Source: Aquincola tertiaricarbonis (GTDB lineage: Bacteria > Pseudomonadota > Gammaproteobacteria > Burkholderiales > Burkholderiaceae_C). Taken from it: 64,000 nt of DNA. The translations under genes and the position numbers were made by a program. Positions 44,102 through 52,090 of the stretch are shown piece after piece (positions within the stretch are counted from its first letter, which is position 1; each line of letters starts with the position of its first letter). A model generated the notes under the pieces. That model made no database searches, had not been told where the DNA came from, and was given only the letters and a program-made list of their open reading frames with translations. The stretch is taken from contig NZ_JZUE01000002.1 in assembly GCF_000969605.1 (NCBI RefSeq), positions 124,001-188,000 of the forward strand, read 5' to 3'.

Positions 44102-45024
44102 GGCGCGGCCGATGGTGTCGCCGCCGCATGACCGGCCGTTGACGGCGGCACCCGCCGCAGCAGCGGCTGCCCCATGCGCAGCCGGCTGCCGGGGCCCACG
44201 CCCTGCGCCATCTCGAAGCCCGGCGGCACGAACACGATCAGCGTGGAGCCGTGCTCGAACCAGCCCATCTCCTGCCCGCGTCGCACCGGCGCGTCGCAGG
44301 GCATCTCGTTCGGGCCGCGCCAGCGCAGGTGCAGCAGCACGTCCAGCGCATGCAGCCGGATGCTGGCCACCAGCACCGCGGCCACCGCCACGATGGCCAC
44401 CGGCTGGCCGCCGGGCGCCAGCCGCAGCCGCAGCACCGCGCGCTCGTTGCGGCAGAACAGCCGCTCCACCCGCGCCAGCGCAATGGGGTTGACGTTCCAG
44501 GTGTCGCCGCTGAGGTAGGTCACATGCTCCAGCACCGCATCGTCGGGCGCATGGAAGCGGTGGTACATCGCCGAGGTCAGCCGCAGGGTGACGTAGCGGC
44601 CACCCTCGAAGGGCCGCGTGTCCTGCGTGGGGCCGAACAGCTCGTCGATGCGGTAGGGGTAGCCCTTGGCCTGGTACACGCGCCCGGCCTGCACCGTGCC
44701 GCAGGCGCCGACGATGGCATCGCTGGGGCTGCACAGCAGCGCGGGATCGGTGGCCACCGGGCGGGCACCGGGGCGCAGCTCGCGGGTGAAGCAGTCGTGC
44801 AGGCTGGCAAAGCGCTGCTGCTTGGCATCGCTCAGGTCGAGGTCGGTGAACAGCCGCCACACCGCAATCGACAGCCGCGCCAGCAGCGGGCTGCGCAGCT
44901 TGCTGAAGCGGCCCATCCAGCGCGTGAGCGCGATGCGCGGAATGCGGTTGGTGAGCAGGAAGTTCAGGTCTTCCTGCTGCAGCAGGCGGCGCCAGGCGCC
45001 GGGTTTCACGGTGCTGTCAATCAT
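44098..45024 (-). CDS. psd: phosphatidylserine decarboxylase family protein
   Basis: 308 residues from the chosen ATG (45024). Features of the pyruvoyl decarboxylases: FTRELRPGARPVA, CSPSDAIVGACGTV, the catalytic-region His in MYHRFHAPDDAVLEHV and the self-cleavage motif in GWFEHGSTLIVF, where cleavage before the Ser would give the pyruvoyl group. The enzyme turns phosphatidylserine into phosphatidylethanolamine at the inner membrane. It starts 38 bp from the divergent aminotransferase gene and is coupled to the downstream glycosyltransferase. Whether this is the housekeeping copy or a remodelling copy is unknown. Confidence 0.88.
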   Translation of the reverse strand: MIDSTVKPGAWRRLLQQEDLNFLLTNRIPRIALTRWMGRFSKLRSPLLARLSIAVWRLFTDLDLSDAKQQRFASLHDCFTRELRPGARPVATDPALLCSPSDAIVGACGTVQAGRVYQAKGYPYRIDELFGPTQDTRPFEGGRYVTLRLTSAMYHRFHAPDDAVLEHVTYLSGDTWNVNPIALARVERLFCRNERAVLRLRLAPGGQPVAIVAVAAVLVASIRLHALDVLLHLRWRGPNEMPCDAPVRRGQEMGWFEHGSTLIVFVPPGFEMAQGVGPGSRLRMGQPLLRRVPPSTAGHAAATPSAAP

Positions 45025-45062
45025 CTCGGTTAGACCCCTGGGGTGGCAGAACAGGACATGGC

Positions 45063-46724
45063 ATGGAAGACACCTTCGCACTGACGGCACTGGCAATGGC
45101 CGCGCTCGGTACCCTGGGCTGGGGCTGGCCGCGCACGCGCCGGCGGCTGCAGCTCTCGCGGGCCAAGCACCGCTCGCTCACCGGCCACGCCCGCATGGCC
45201 AAGCGCGTGGCCGGCTGGATTCCCGGCTATGCCTACGGGCCCGAGCGCTTCTTCAACGCCGACGGCGTACCCGAGGCCGTGGCCACGCGGCGCCGGCAGG
45301 GCTTCGAGCGGCTGTCGGCGCTGTATGCGCAGCGCTTCGCACAGGGCGCGGCACTCACGGCGCAGGCCAGCGAGGGCCTGTCGGACCTGCAGTTCACCGC
45401 GCGCTACCGGGTGCCCTTCCCGTTCAGCCCCCTGGTGCGCCAGCACCTGCGCGGCGGCAGCTTCGTCACCCGCGCCAGCGGCGTGACGCTGGAAGACGCC
45501 GACGGCAACCGGTTCCACGACCTGACGGGCAGCTACGGCGTCAACGTCTTCGGCGTCGACTTCTACAAGGCCTGCATGGAAGAGGCCCATGCCGCCACCC
45601 TGGCCGTGGGCCCGGTGCTGGGCAGCTACCTGCCCTGCGTGGCCGACAACATCGAGCGGCTGCGGTCGCTGTCCGGCCTGGACGAGGTCTCGTTCCACAT
45701 GTCGGGCACGGAAGCCGTGATGCAGGCGGTGCGCCTGGCCCGCTACCACACCGGCCGCCGGCACCTGGTGCGCTTCTCCGGCGCATACCACGGCTGGTGG
45801 GACGACGTGCAGCCCGGCCCGGGCAATCCGATGCCGCCGCGCGATACCTACACGCTCAAGGACATGGACGCCCGCACCCTGCAGGTGCTGCGCACCCGCA
45901 ACGACATCGCCTGCGTGCTGGTGAATCCGCTGCAGGCGCTGCATCCGAATGCCGCGGCGCCGGGCGATTCGTCGCTGGTGGACAGCAGCCGCCGCGCCGG
46001 CGTGGACCGCGCGGCCTACGGCGCCTGGCTGAAGGCCCTGCGCGAGGTGTGCACCGAGCGCGGCATCGTGCTGATCCTGGACGAGGTGTTCGTCGGCTTC
46101 CGCCTGGCCGAGCGCGGGGCGCAGGCGTACTTCGGCGTGCAGGCCGACCTGGTGACCTACGGCAAGACGCTGGGCGGCGGCCTGCCGGTGGGCGTGGTGT
46201 GCGGCAAACGTGCGCTGATGAAGCGCTTCCGCGACGAGCGGCCGGCCGACATCTGCTTCGCCCGCGGCACCTTCAACGCCCACCCCACGGTGATGGCGGC
46301 GATGAATGCCTTCCTGCGCCGGCTGGACACGCCCGAGGTGCAGGCGGTGTACCAGGGCCTGGACGAGCGCTGGGCCGGCCACCTGGCGCGCTTCAATGCC
46401 GCGCTGGAGGCGGCCGGCGTGCCGGTGCGCGTGGCCGGCCTGCAGAGCATCTGGACGGTGCTGTACACCTCGCCATCGCGCTACAACTGGATGCTGCAGT
46501 TCTACCTCCGGGCGCATGGGCTGGCACTGTCGTGGGTGGGCAGCGGCCGCATCGTCTTCAGCCTCAACTACACCGAGGCGGAGGTGGATGCGGTGGCCGC
46601 GAAGTTCGTGGCCGCGGCGCAGGAGATGCAGGCCGACGGCTGGTGGTGGCATGAGGCCGGCGCCAGCAACCGCGGCATCCGCCGCGGGCTGCTGAAGGAG
46701 ATGCTGCTCAAGCGCCTGCGCTGA
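45063..46724 (+). CDS. class III aminotransferase (glutamate-1-semialdehyde aminomutase-like) with N-terminal hydrophobic segment
   Basis: 553 residues, about 110 longer than typical members. Residues 5-22 form a hydrophobic stretch followed by RTRRR, which could anchor the enzyme to the membrane. The fold-type I PLP core includes FHMSGTEAVMQAVRLAR, SGAYHGWWDD, ILDEVFVGFR and the PLP Lys in LVTYGKTLGGGLPVGVV. AGGA precedes the ATG. Set between lipid genes and divergent from psd, it may aminate a lipid precursor or a sugar rather than act in heme synthesis; this is inference from context only. Confidence 0.85.
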   Translation: MEDTFALTALAMAALGTLGWGWPRTRRRLQLSRAKHRSLTGHARMAKRVAGWIPGYAYGPERFFNADGVPEAVATRRRQGFERLSALYAQRFAQGAALTAQASEGLSDLQFTARYRVPFPFSPLVRQHLRGGSFVTRASGVTLEDADGNRFHDLTGSYGVNVFGVDFYKACMEEAHAATLAVGPVLGSYLPCVADNIERLRSLSGLDEVSFHMSGTEAVMQAVRLARYHTGRRHLVRFSGAYHGWWDDVQPGPGNPMPPRDTYTLKDMDARTLQVLRTRNDIACVLVNPLQALHPNAAAPGDSSLVDSSRRAGVDRAAYGAWLKALREVCTERGIVLILDEVFVGFRLAERGAQAYFGVQADLVTYGKTLGGGLPVGVVCGKRALMKRFRDERPADICFARGTFNAHPTVMAAMNAFLRRLDTPEVQAVYQGLDERWAGHLARFNAALEAAGVPVRVAGLQSIWTVLYTSPSRYNWMLQFYLRAHGLALSWVGSGRIVFSLNYTEAEVDAVAAKFVAAAQEMQADGWWWHEAGASNRGIRRGLLKEMLLKRLR

Positions 46725-46739
46725 TGTGGCCCCCAGGGC

Positions 46740-46771
46740 GGCACTGAAGGCCCCGAGGAGGCCTCAGTGCC
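46740..46771. terminator. hairpin between convergent genes
   Basis: GGCACTGAAGGCC (46740-46752) pairs with GGCCTCAGTGCC (46760-46771) with one bulged base and a 7-nt loop. It overlaps the stop codon of the convergent membrane-protein gene and follows the aminotransferase stop by 15 bp. It is a terminator candidate without a clear U-run. Confidence 0.5.
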
Positions 46772-47387
46772 TCCCGGCGACCTGCTGGCGCACATGCGGC
46801 ATCGGGTCGAGCCGCTCGCCGCGCAGCAGCGCCAGCGGGGCCTTGTGGTACAGCATGATGTCGTGCACCGGGTCGGTCAGGATCTTGGTCATCCACGCCA
46901 GCGCCGGCACCGCGCCGTCGCGCAGCCACAGCTGCCCGGTGCGGAAGGCCAGGCCCGCCACGCCCAGCGCCAGCCAGGCGATGCCGATGTCGTGCAGCGT
47001 GCCCTGCCAGTTCGTGGCCGGCGTGATCAGGCCGAACAGCGAAGGCTGCAGCCAGATCAGCAGCGGCAGGCCGACCCACACCGCGATCAGCAGCAGCTTG
47101 CGGCGGATGTTGTAGCCCACCTTCACCGCTTCCTTGTATTCGTCGGTGACGTTGTTCACCGTGTCGAAGCCGCGCGGCTCGAAGAAGAAGTGGCCCGCCT
47201 GGCGCGTGGTCATCGAGAAGCACCAGCCGAGGATGGCGGCCATCGCCGGGTCGATGAACAGCAGCGCATAGGCCACCAGGAAGCTGATGGCGCTGATGAA
47301 GTGCAGGCTCTGGTTGATGCGGCTCTGGTGATAGAAGCGGTGGTCGTCCCAGCGCTGTTCGCGCAGGGTCTGGCTGAAGCTTTTCAT
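46764..47387 (-). CDS. uncharacterised His-containing membrane protein
   Basis: 207 residues with about four hydrophobic helices (LHFISAISFLVAYALLFID, AAILGWCFSM, LLLIAVWVGLPLLIWLQ, IGIAWLALGVAGLAF). Several His residues sit at membrane borders: HRFYHQ, HF, GHFFFEP, LHDIG, DPVHDIMLYH. This is reminiscent of membrane di-iron or metal-dependent lipid hydroxylases, but no known family was firmly recognised. GGAG stands 9 bp before the ATG. A Pho-box-like repeat lies 54-71 bp upstream, shared in a divergent gap with the glycosyltransferase at 47505. Confidence 0.75.
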   Translation of the reverse strand: MKSFSQTLREQRWDDHRFYHQSRINQSLHFISAISFLVAYALLFIDPAMAAILGWCFSMTTRQAGHFFFEPRGFDTVNNVTDEYKEAVKVGYNIRRKLLLIAVWVGLPLLIWLQPSLFGLITPATNWQGTLHDIGIAWLALGVAGLAFRTGQLWLRDGAVPALAWMTKILTDPVHDIMLYHKAPLALLRGERLDPMPHVRQQVAGRH

Positions 47388-47440
47388 GAGGCGGTCTCCG
47401 TCGACACGGTGGAGGGGCGCCGCCATGCTGCCCGCGCCGC

Positions 47441-47458
47441 ATGAAAGCCGCATGACCG
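47441..47458 (-). promoter_or_regulatory. Pho-box-like direct repeat
   Basis: On the minus strand: CGGTCAT-GCGG-CTTTCAT, two 7-mers spaced by 4 bp, matching 12 of 14 positions of the PhoB consensus CTGTCAT-N4-CTGTCAY. It lies 54-71 bp upstream of the membrane-protein start at 47387. Confidence 0.5.
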
Positions 47459-47464
47459 CCGGCC

Positions 47465-47482
47465 GTGTCATCAACCTGTTGC
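47465..47482 (+). promoter_or_regulatory. Pho-box-like direct repeat
   Basis: On the plus strand: GTGTCAT-CAAC-CTGTTGC, 11 of 14 matches to CTGTCAT-N4-CTGTCAY with correct spacing. It lies 23-40 bp upstream of the glycosyltransferase start at 47505. Confidence 0.4.
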
Positions 47483-47504
47483 GCAGCCTGCGCAGCATGC
47501 GGCC

Positions 47505-48707
47505 ATGGATGCACTGCGCGTGGCCTTCGTCACCGAGACCTATCCGCCGGAAGTCAACGGCGTGGCCACCACCACGAAGCAGTTCGTCGAGGGCCTGCAG
47601 GCCCGCGGCCATGCGGTGCAGCTGCTGCGGCCTCGCCAGCAGGCGGCCGACGCGGCGGTGCAGCGGCCCGGGCTGCAGGAGGTGCTGCTGCCGGGCCTGG
47701 CCATCCCCGGTTATGCGCAGCTGCGCATGGGCCTGCCGGCCACGGGCACGCTGCTGCGGCTGTGGCGCCGGCAGCGGCCCGACGTGGTGCACGTGGCCAC
47801 CGAAGGCCCGCTGGGCTGGTCGGCGCTGCGGGCGGCGCAACGGCTCGGGCTGCCCGTGAGTTCCGACTTCCGCACCAACTTCGATGCGTACAGCCGGCAC
47901 TACGGCATCGGCTGGCTGCAGCGGCCGATCACCGCCTACCTGCGCCGCTTCCACAACCGCTGCGGCTGCACCCTGGTGCCCACCGAGCCGCTGCGCCAGC
48001 GGCTGGCACGCAGCGGCTTCGAGCGGCTGCATGTGGTGCCGCGCGGCGTGGACACCGGCCGCTTCGGCCCGGCGCACCGCAGCCCGGCGCTGCGCGCGCA
48101 ATGGGGCGCCGCAGCCGACGACCTGGTGCTCGGCTGCGTCGGCCGCCTCGCGCCCGAGAAGGGCCTGCTGCTGGCGATCGAGGCCTTCCACCGCCTGCGC
48201 GGCCGGCAGGCCAGGCTGCGGCTGGTGCTGGTGGGCGACGGCCCGCAGCGCGCGGCCCTGCAGGCCGCCTGCCCCGATGCGGTATTTGCCGGCGTGCAGC
48301 AGGGCCATGCGCTGGCGGCGCACTATGCGTCGTTCGACCTGTTCCTCTTCCCCAGCCAGACCGAGACCTTCGGCAATGCCACGGTGGAGGCGATGGCCAG
48401 CGGCCTGCCGGTCGTAGCCTTCGACCATGCGGCCGCGGGCCAGCTCATCAGCCCCGGCCGCAATGGCCTGCTGGCACCGCTGGACGACGGCGCGGCCTTC
48501 CTGTCGCTGGCCGCACAGGCCGCCGGCGATGCGGCCTGGCGCGCGCGGCTGGGCGAAGCGGCCCGGCAGACCGCGCTGGCGCTGGGCTGGGACAGCGTGG
48601 TGCACGGCTTCGAGGCACGGCTGGTGCAGGTGGCCCGCGGCGAAGCCCTGCCGGCGGTGCGGCCGGCGCTGCCGGCGGACGTGGACCTGAACCAGCCGGC
48701 ACGCTGA
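47505..48707 (+). CDS. GT4-family glycosyltransferase, Agt/MgtA-like
   Basis: 400 residues. The N-terminal Rossmann half has VAFVTETYPPEVNGVATTTK and SSDFRTNFDAYSRHYG. The C-terminal half has the donor-binding motifs CVGRLAPEKGLLLAIEAF, LVGDGPQR and FPSQTETFGNATVEAMASGLPVV (the E-x7-E pattern). This subgroup includes glycosyltransferases that add glucose, glucuronate or mannose to diacylglycerol and that accompany plcP in phosphate-starved Proteobacteria. It acts at the inner-membrane cytoplasmic face. It is divergent from the His-containing membrane protein across a gap holding Pho-like repeats. Confidence 0.9.
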   Translation: MDALRVAFVTETYPPEVNGVATTTKQFVEGLQARGHAVQLLRPRQQAADAAVQRPGLQEVLLPGLAIPGYAQLRMGLPATGTLLRLWRRQRPDVVHVATEGPLGWSALRAAQRLGLPVSSDFRTNFDAYSRHYGIGWLQRPITAYLRRFHNRCGCTLVPTEPLRQRLARSGFERLHVVPRGVDTGRFGPAHRSPALRAQWGAAADDLVLGCVGRLAPEKGLLLAIEAFHRLRGRQARLRLVLVGDGPQRAALQAACPDAVFAGVQQGHALAAHYASFDLFLFPSQTETFGNATVEAMASGLPVVAFDHAAAGQLISPGRNGLLAPLDDGAAFLSLAAQAAGDAAWRARLGEAARQTALALGWDSVVHGFEARLVQVARGEALPAVRPALPADVDLNQPAR

Positions 48708-48759
48708 CCGCCCTATCATCCCGGCGCCGCGCCAGCCTTTCCGGCGCGTTGGAGGCCGC

Positions 48760-49521
48760 ATGTACCTGAGCCGCTGCCGCGCCGATGTGCTGGCCCGTGT
48801 CATGGGCACGCTGGCTGAACCGCTGCAGGAACAGCAGGTGCGGCTGCAGCTGGGCCGGCTGATGCTGCAGCTGCTGGACGCGCAGTTCTTCGCCAGCTAC
48901 GTGTGGGACGAGGCAGGCCAGCGCTTCGGGCGCGGGGTGCACCTGGAGATGGACCCGGCCAACCTGGCGGGCTACGAGCGCTACTACCAGTTCCACGACC
49001 CGATCACCCTGCGGATGCGCCAGCACCGCCGCGCGGTGCGTGCCACCGACGTGATGGCCCAGCCGGCCCTGCGGCGCACCGAGTTCTTCAACGACTTCCT
49101 GGCGCGCGACGGCCTGCACTGGGGCATCAACCTGTATGCCTGGGACGGCGCCGACAACATCGGCGACATGCGCATCTGGCGCGACCGCCGCCATGCCAAC
49201 TTCAGCGACGACGACCGCGACCTGCTCGACCTGGTGCGTCCGGCCTTCGTCGCGGCGCTACGCCGCAGCCGCACCGCACCGCCGGCACCCACGGCGCCGC
49301 CGGTGCCGGCCGCCGAGCCGGAAGACGGCGCCATCGCAGCCAGGCTGCTGAGCACGCGCGAGCGCCAGGTGGCCGGCCTGGCGGCGCAAGGCCTGCCCGA
49401 CAAGGTCATCGCACAGCGGCTGGGCATCGCCGTCACCACGGTGCGCACCCACCTGGAACATGCCTTCCGCAAGCTGGAGGTGCCCAACCGCGCCGCGCTG
49501 GCGCACCGGCTGCGCGCCTGA
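48760..49521 (+). CDS. LuxR-family regulator with autoinducer-binding-like sensor
   Basis: 253 residues. The first ~170 residues have the alpha/beta layout of a PAS-like or autoinducer-binding sensor (YVWDEAGQRFGRGVHLEMDP, YYQFHDPITLRMRQ). The LuxR helix-turn-helix follows a proline-rich linker: LLSTRERQVAGLAAQGLPDK, then IAVTTVRTHLEHAFRKLEVP. GGAGG stands 5 bp before the ATG. The next gene, an amidase, lies 101 bp downstream on the same strand. No luxI-type synthase is in the window, so if it binds a signal it is a solo. Confidence 0.88.
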   Translation: MYLSRCRADVLARVMGTLAEPLQEQQVRLQLGRLMLQLLDAQFFASYVWDEAGQRFGRGVHLEMDPANLAGYERYYQFHDPITLRMRQHRRAVRATDVMAQPALRRTEFFNDFLARDGLHWGINLYAWDGADNIGDMRIWRDRRHANFSDDDRDLLDLVRPAFVAALRRSRTAPPAPTAPPVPAAEPEDGAIAARLLSTRERQVAGLAAQGLPDKVIAQRLGIAVTTVRTHLEHAFRKLEVPNRAALAHRLRA

Positions 49522-49621
49522 AGCGCGGGCCGACCCGCCTGTCCGCCCTCCTCATTCCCGAGGATGGGCGGCTGCGGCGGCTGCGGCCTACCGTGGGGCC
49601 CTCATCCCAGGAGCCGTCCAC

Positions 49622-51184
49622 ATGCCCGCAGCCACCGACCGCCGCCATTTCCTGCAGACCACCGGTGCGCTGGGCGCGCTGGGCGCCACCGGCGCGGCCG
49701 GCCTGCTGGCCGCCTGCGGCGGCGACGACGGCCGCTACAGCGCGGCCGAGCAGCGCGGCTTCAGCGTGGCCGAGACCGTGTCCGCCATCGCGCAGGGCCG
49801 CCTCGACGCGCAGGCGCTGGTGTCCACGCTGCTGGCACGGGCGCGGGCGCTGTCGTCGCTCAACAGCCTCATCACGCTGGACGAGGCCGGCGCGCTGGCA
49901 GCCGCCCGCGAGCTGGATGAGCGCCGCCGCAGCGGCGCCACGCTGCCGCCGCTGGCCGGCCTGCCCATCGTGGTGAAGGACAACATCAACGTGCGCGGCC
50001 TGCCCACCACCGCCGGCACGCCGGCGCTGCGCCATGTGGTGGCGGCCGCCGATGCGCCCAGCGTGCAGCGCCTGCGGGACGCCGGCGCCATCGTGCTGGG
50101 CAAGGCCAACCTGCACGAGCTGGCCTTCGGCATCACCAGCACCAACCTCTCGCCCTTCGCCGGGCCGGTGCACAACCCCTACGACACCACCCGCATCCCC
50201 GGCGGCTCGTCGGGCGGCACCGCCGCGGCCATCGCGGCACGCATCGTCGTGGCCGGCCTGGGCACCGACACCGGCGGCTCCACCCGCGTGCCGGCCGCGC
50301 TGTGCGGCATCGCCGGCCTGCGGCCCTCGGTGGGCAACGGCGGTGCCGAGCGCCGCTACCACGACGAGAACGCGGTGGTGCCGATCAGCCATACCCGCGA
50401 CACCGTGGGCCCGCTGGGCCGCACCGTGGCCGACCTGGCCTGGCTGGACGCCGCCATCACCGGTACCGCGGTGCCGGCGCCCGCCGCGCTGGCCGGCCTG
50501 CGGCTGGGTATTCCGGCGGGCTTCTGGTCCGGGCTGGACGCCAGCCTGGCCCCGGTGGTGCAGGCGGCCCGCGACCGGCTGCAGGCCGCCGGCGTGGTGC
50601 TGGTGGAGGTGGACCTGCCCGGCCTGTCGGCGCTGAACGACCAGGTCTCGTTCCAGATCGCGCTGCACGAGCCCATTGCCGACCTGCCTGCCTGGCTGGC
50701 GGCCAACGGCGCCGGCCAGATCACGCTGGCGGACGTCGCGGCGGGCGTGGCCAGCCCCGACGTGAAGGGCGCCTTCTCGGCCATCCTGGCCGATGCATTC
50801 GGCGCCGCCTATGCCGATGCGATCAACGTGCACCGGCCGCGCCTTCAGGCGCTGTATGCCGCCTGCTTCGCCGATAACCGCATCGAGGCGCTGCTGTTCC
50901 CGACCACGGTGCTGCCGGCCACGACGATCGACGCGGTCAACGGCTCCTCCACCGTGTCGATCCATGGCGGCCCGCCGGCCGACACCTTCGGCACCTACAT
51001 CCGCAACACCGACCCGGGCAGCAATGCCGGGCTGCCGGGCCTGTCGCTGCCGGCCGGGCTCACGGCCGCCGGCCTGCCGGTGGGCCTGGAGCTCGACGGG
51101 CCGGTGGGCAGCGACCGCCGGCTGATCGCCATCGGCATGGCGATCGAAGCCCTGCTGGGCCCGCTGCCCGCGCCGCCGATCTGA
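49622..51184 (+). CDS. secreted/lipoprotein amidase (amidase signature family)
   Basis: 520 residues. The N-terminus has a Tat-like RRHFLQ motif, an Ala/Gly-rich hydrophobic core and the lipobox LAAC (Cys near residue 30), so a periplasmic or membrane-anchored enzyme is likely. The Ser-Ser-Lys triad of the amidase signature is visible: Lys in LPIVVKDNINV (near 119), Ser in PGGSSGGT and the nucleophile Ser in GTDTGGSTR (near 222). AGGAG precedes the ATG. Substrates in the family range from indole-acetamide to peptides; nothing here narrows it. Confidence 0.9.
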   Translation: MPAATDRRHFLQTTGALGALGATGAAGLLAACGGDDGRYSAAEQRGFSVAETVSAIAQGRLDAQALVSTLLARARALSSLNSLITLDEAGALAAARELDERRRSGATLPPLAGLPIVVKDNINVRGLPTTAGTPALRHVVAAADAPSVQRLRDAGAIVLGKANLHELAFGITSTNLSPFAGPVHNPYDTTRIPGGSSGGTAAAIAARIVVAGLGTDTGGSTRVPAALCGIAGLRPSVGNGGAERRYHDENAVVPISHTRDTVGPLGRTVADLAWLDAAITGTAVPAPAALAGLRLGIPAGFWSGLDASLAPVVQAARDRLQAAGVVLVEVDLPGLSALNDQVSFQIALHEPIADLPAWLAANGAGQITLADVAAGVASPDVKGAFSAILADAFGAAYADAINVHRPRLQALYAACFADNRIEALLFPTTVLPATTIDAVNGSSTVSIHGGPPADTFGTYIRNTDPGSNAGLPGLSLPAGLTAAGLPVGLELDGPVGSDRRLIAIGMAIEALLGPLPAPPI

Positions 51185-51205
51185 AGCACGGCCGCGGGCC
51201 GGTGG

Positions 51206-51991
51206 TCACACCGTCGGCACCGTGCCGCCATCCACCCGGTGTTCCGAGCCGGTGATGGCGCCTGCCCGCGGCGAGGCGAGGAAGGCGATCAGGTCGGCCA
51301 CCTCCTGCGGCCGGGCCGGCCGGCCCAGCGGAATGCCGCCGAGCGACTGCATGATGAGCCGTTTGCCGCCGGCCAGGTCGGTGCCGGCCTCGCGGGCCAG
51401 GCGCTCGGCCAGGCCTACCGCGGCCTCGGTCTCCACCCAGCCGGGCGACACCCGCAGCACCCGCACGCCCTGCGCCGCCACCTGCTTGGACAAGGCCTTG
51501 CTGTAGTTGGACAGCGCCGCCTTGGCCGCCGCGTAGGCCAGGGTCGATTCCGGCAGCGGCAGCACGTCCTGGATGGAGGTGACGTGCACCACCACGCCCC
51601 GGCCCTGGGCCAGCATGGCCGGCAGCAGCGCCCGGTCCAACCGCACGGCCGGCATCAGGTTGCGGTCGAGTTCCTGCCACCACTGCGCATCGTCCAGCGC
51701 CGCGAAACCGCCGGCCGGCGCATCGGACCCGCCCAGCACATGCACCAGCAGGTCGATGCCGCCCAGCCGGTCGTGCACCGCGCGGGCCGCCCGGTCGGTG
51801 CCTTCGGGGGTGGACAGGTCGGCCGCCAGGTACTGCACGCCGGGCGGCGCCTCGGCGGGCACGCTGCGGGCCACGGCCAGCACCTGCATGCCGGCGGCCT
51901 GCAGCGCCTGCACGACGGCCGCGCCCACGCCCTTGGTGCCACCGGTGACCAGCGCGCGCTGGCCGGCCAGCTGAAGATCGAAGTGCGTCAT
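51206..51991 (-). CDS. SDR-family NAD(P)-dependent oxidoreductase
   Basis: 261 residues of classical short-chain dehydrogenase: cofactor motif [18 protein letters not shown], the structural segment [10 protein letters not shown], catalytic Ser in VHVTSIQD and the YAAAK Tyr/Lys pair, then [15 protein letters not shown] precedes the ATG. It is divergent from the LysR gene at 52091, the usual layout for a LysR and its target. The substrate is unknown. Confidence 0.92.
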   Translation of the reverse strand: MTHFDLQLAGQRALVTGGTKGVGAAVVQALQAAGMQVLAVARSVPAEAPPGVQYLAADLSTPEGTDRAARAVHDRLGGIDLLVHVLGGSDAPAGGFAALDDAQWWQELDRNLMPAVRLDRALLPAMLAQGRGVVVHVTSIQDVLPLPESTLAYAAAKAALSNYSKALSKQVAAQGVRVLRVSPGWVETEAAVGLAERLAREAGTDLAGGKRLIMQSLGGIPLGRPARPQEVADLIAFLASPRAGAITGSEHRVDGGTVPTV

Positions 51992-52033
51992 GTCAGGACC
52001 TTTCGTTCAAGAAGGCCGCCAGCTTGCGCGTGC

Positions 52034-52060
52034 TTGACCGCTGAGTGAATCCACTAGAAT
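52034..52060 (+). promoter_or_regulatory. sigma70-like promoter for the LysR gene
   Basis: TTGACC (52034-52039) and TAGAAT (52055-52060) with a 15-bp spacer, 30 bp before the LysR start. This is one of the few A+T-richer gaps of the window. The spacer is 2 bp short of ideal. Confidence 0.45.
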
Positions 52061-52090
52061 CGAACGAGCTCATTAAGCGGAAACACCATA

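Noticed and set aside
45014-45031. A possible Pho box (CTGTCAA-TCAT-CTCGGTT) before the aminotransferase gene
   Set aside because: Only the first half fits well (9 of 14 overall) and it overlaps the start of psd; too weak to list.
49583-49600. GCGGCCTACC before the amidase gene, resembling half of the CCAAGG dyad
   Set aside because: Only one arm matches, the core is absent, the orientation is wrong and the distance (about 27 bp) differs from the 86-97 bp of the true set.
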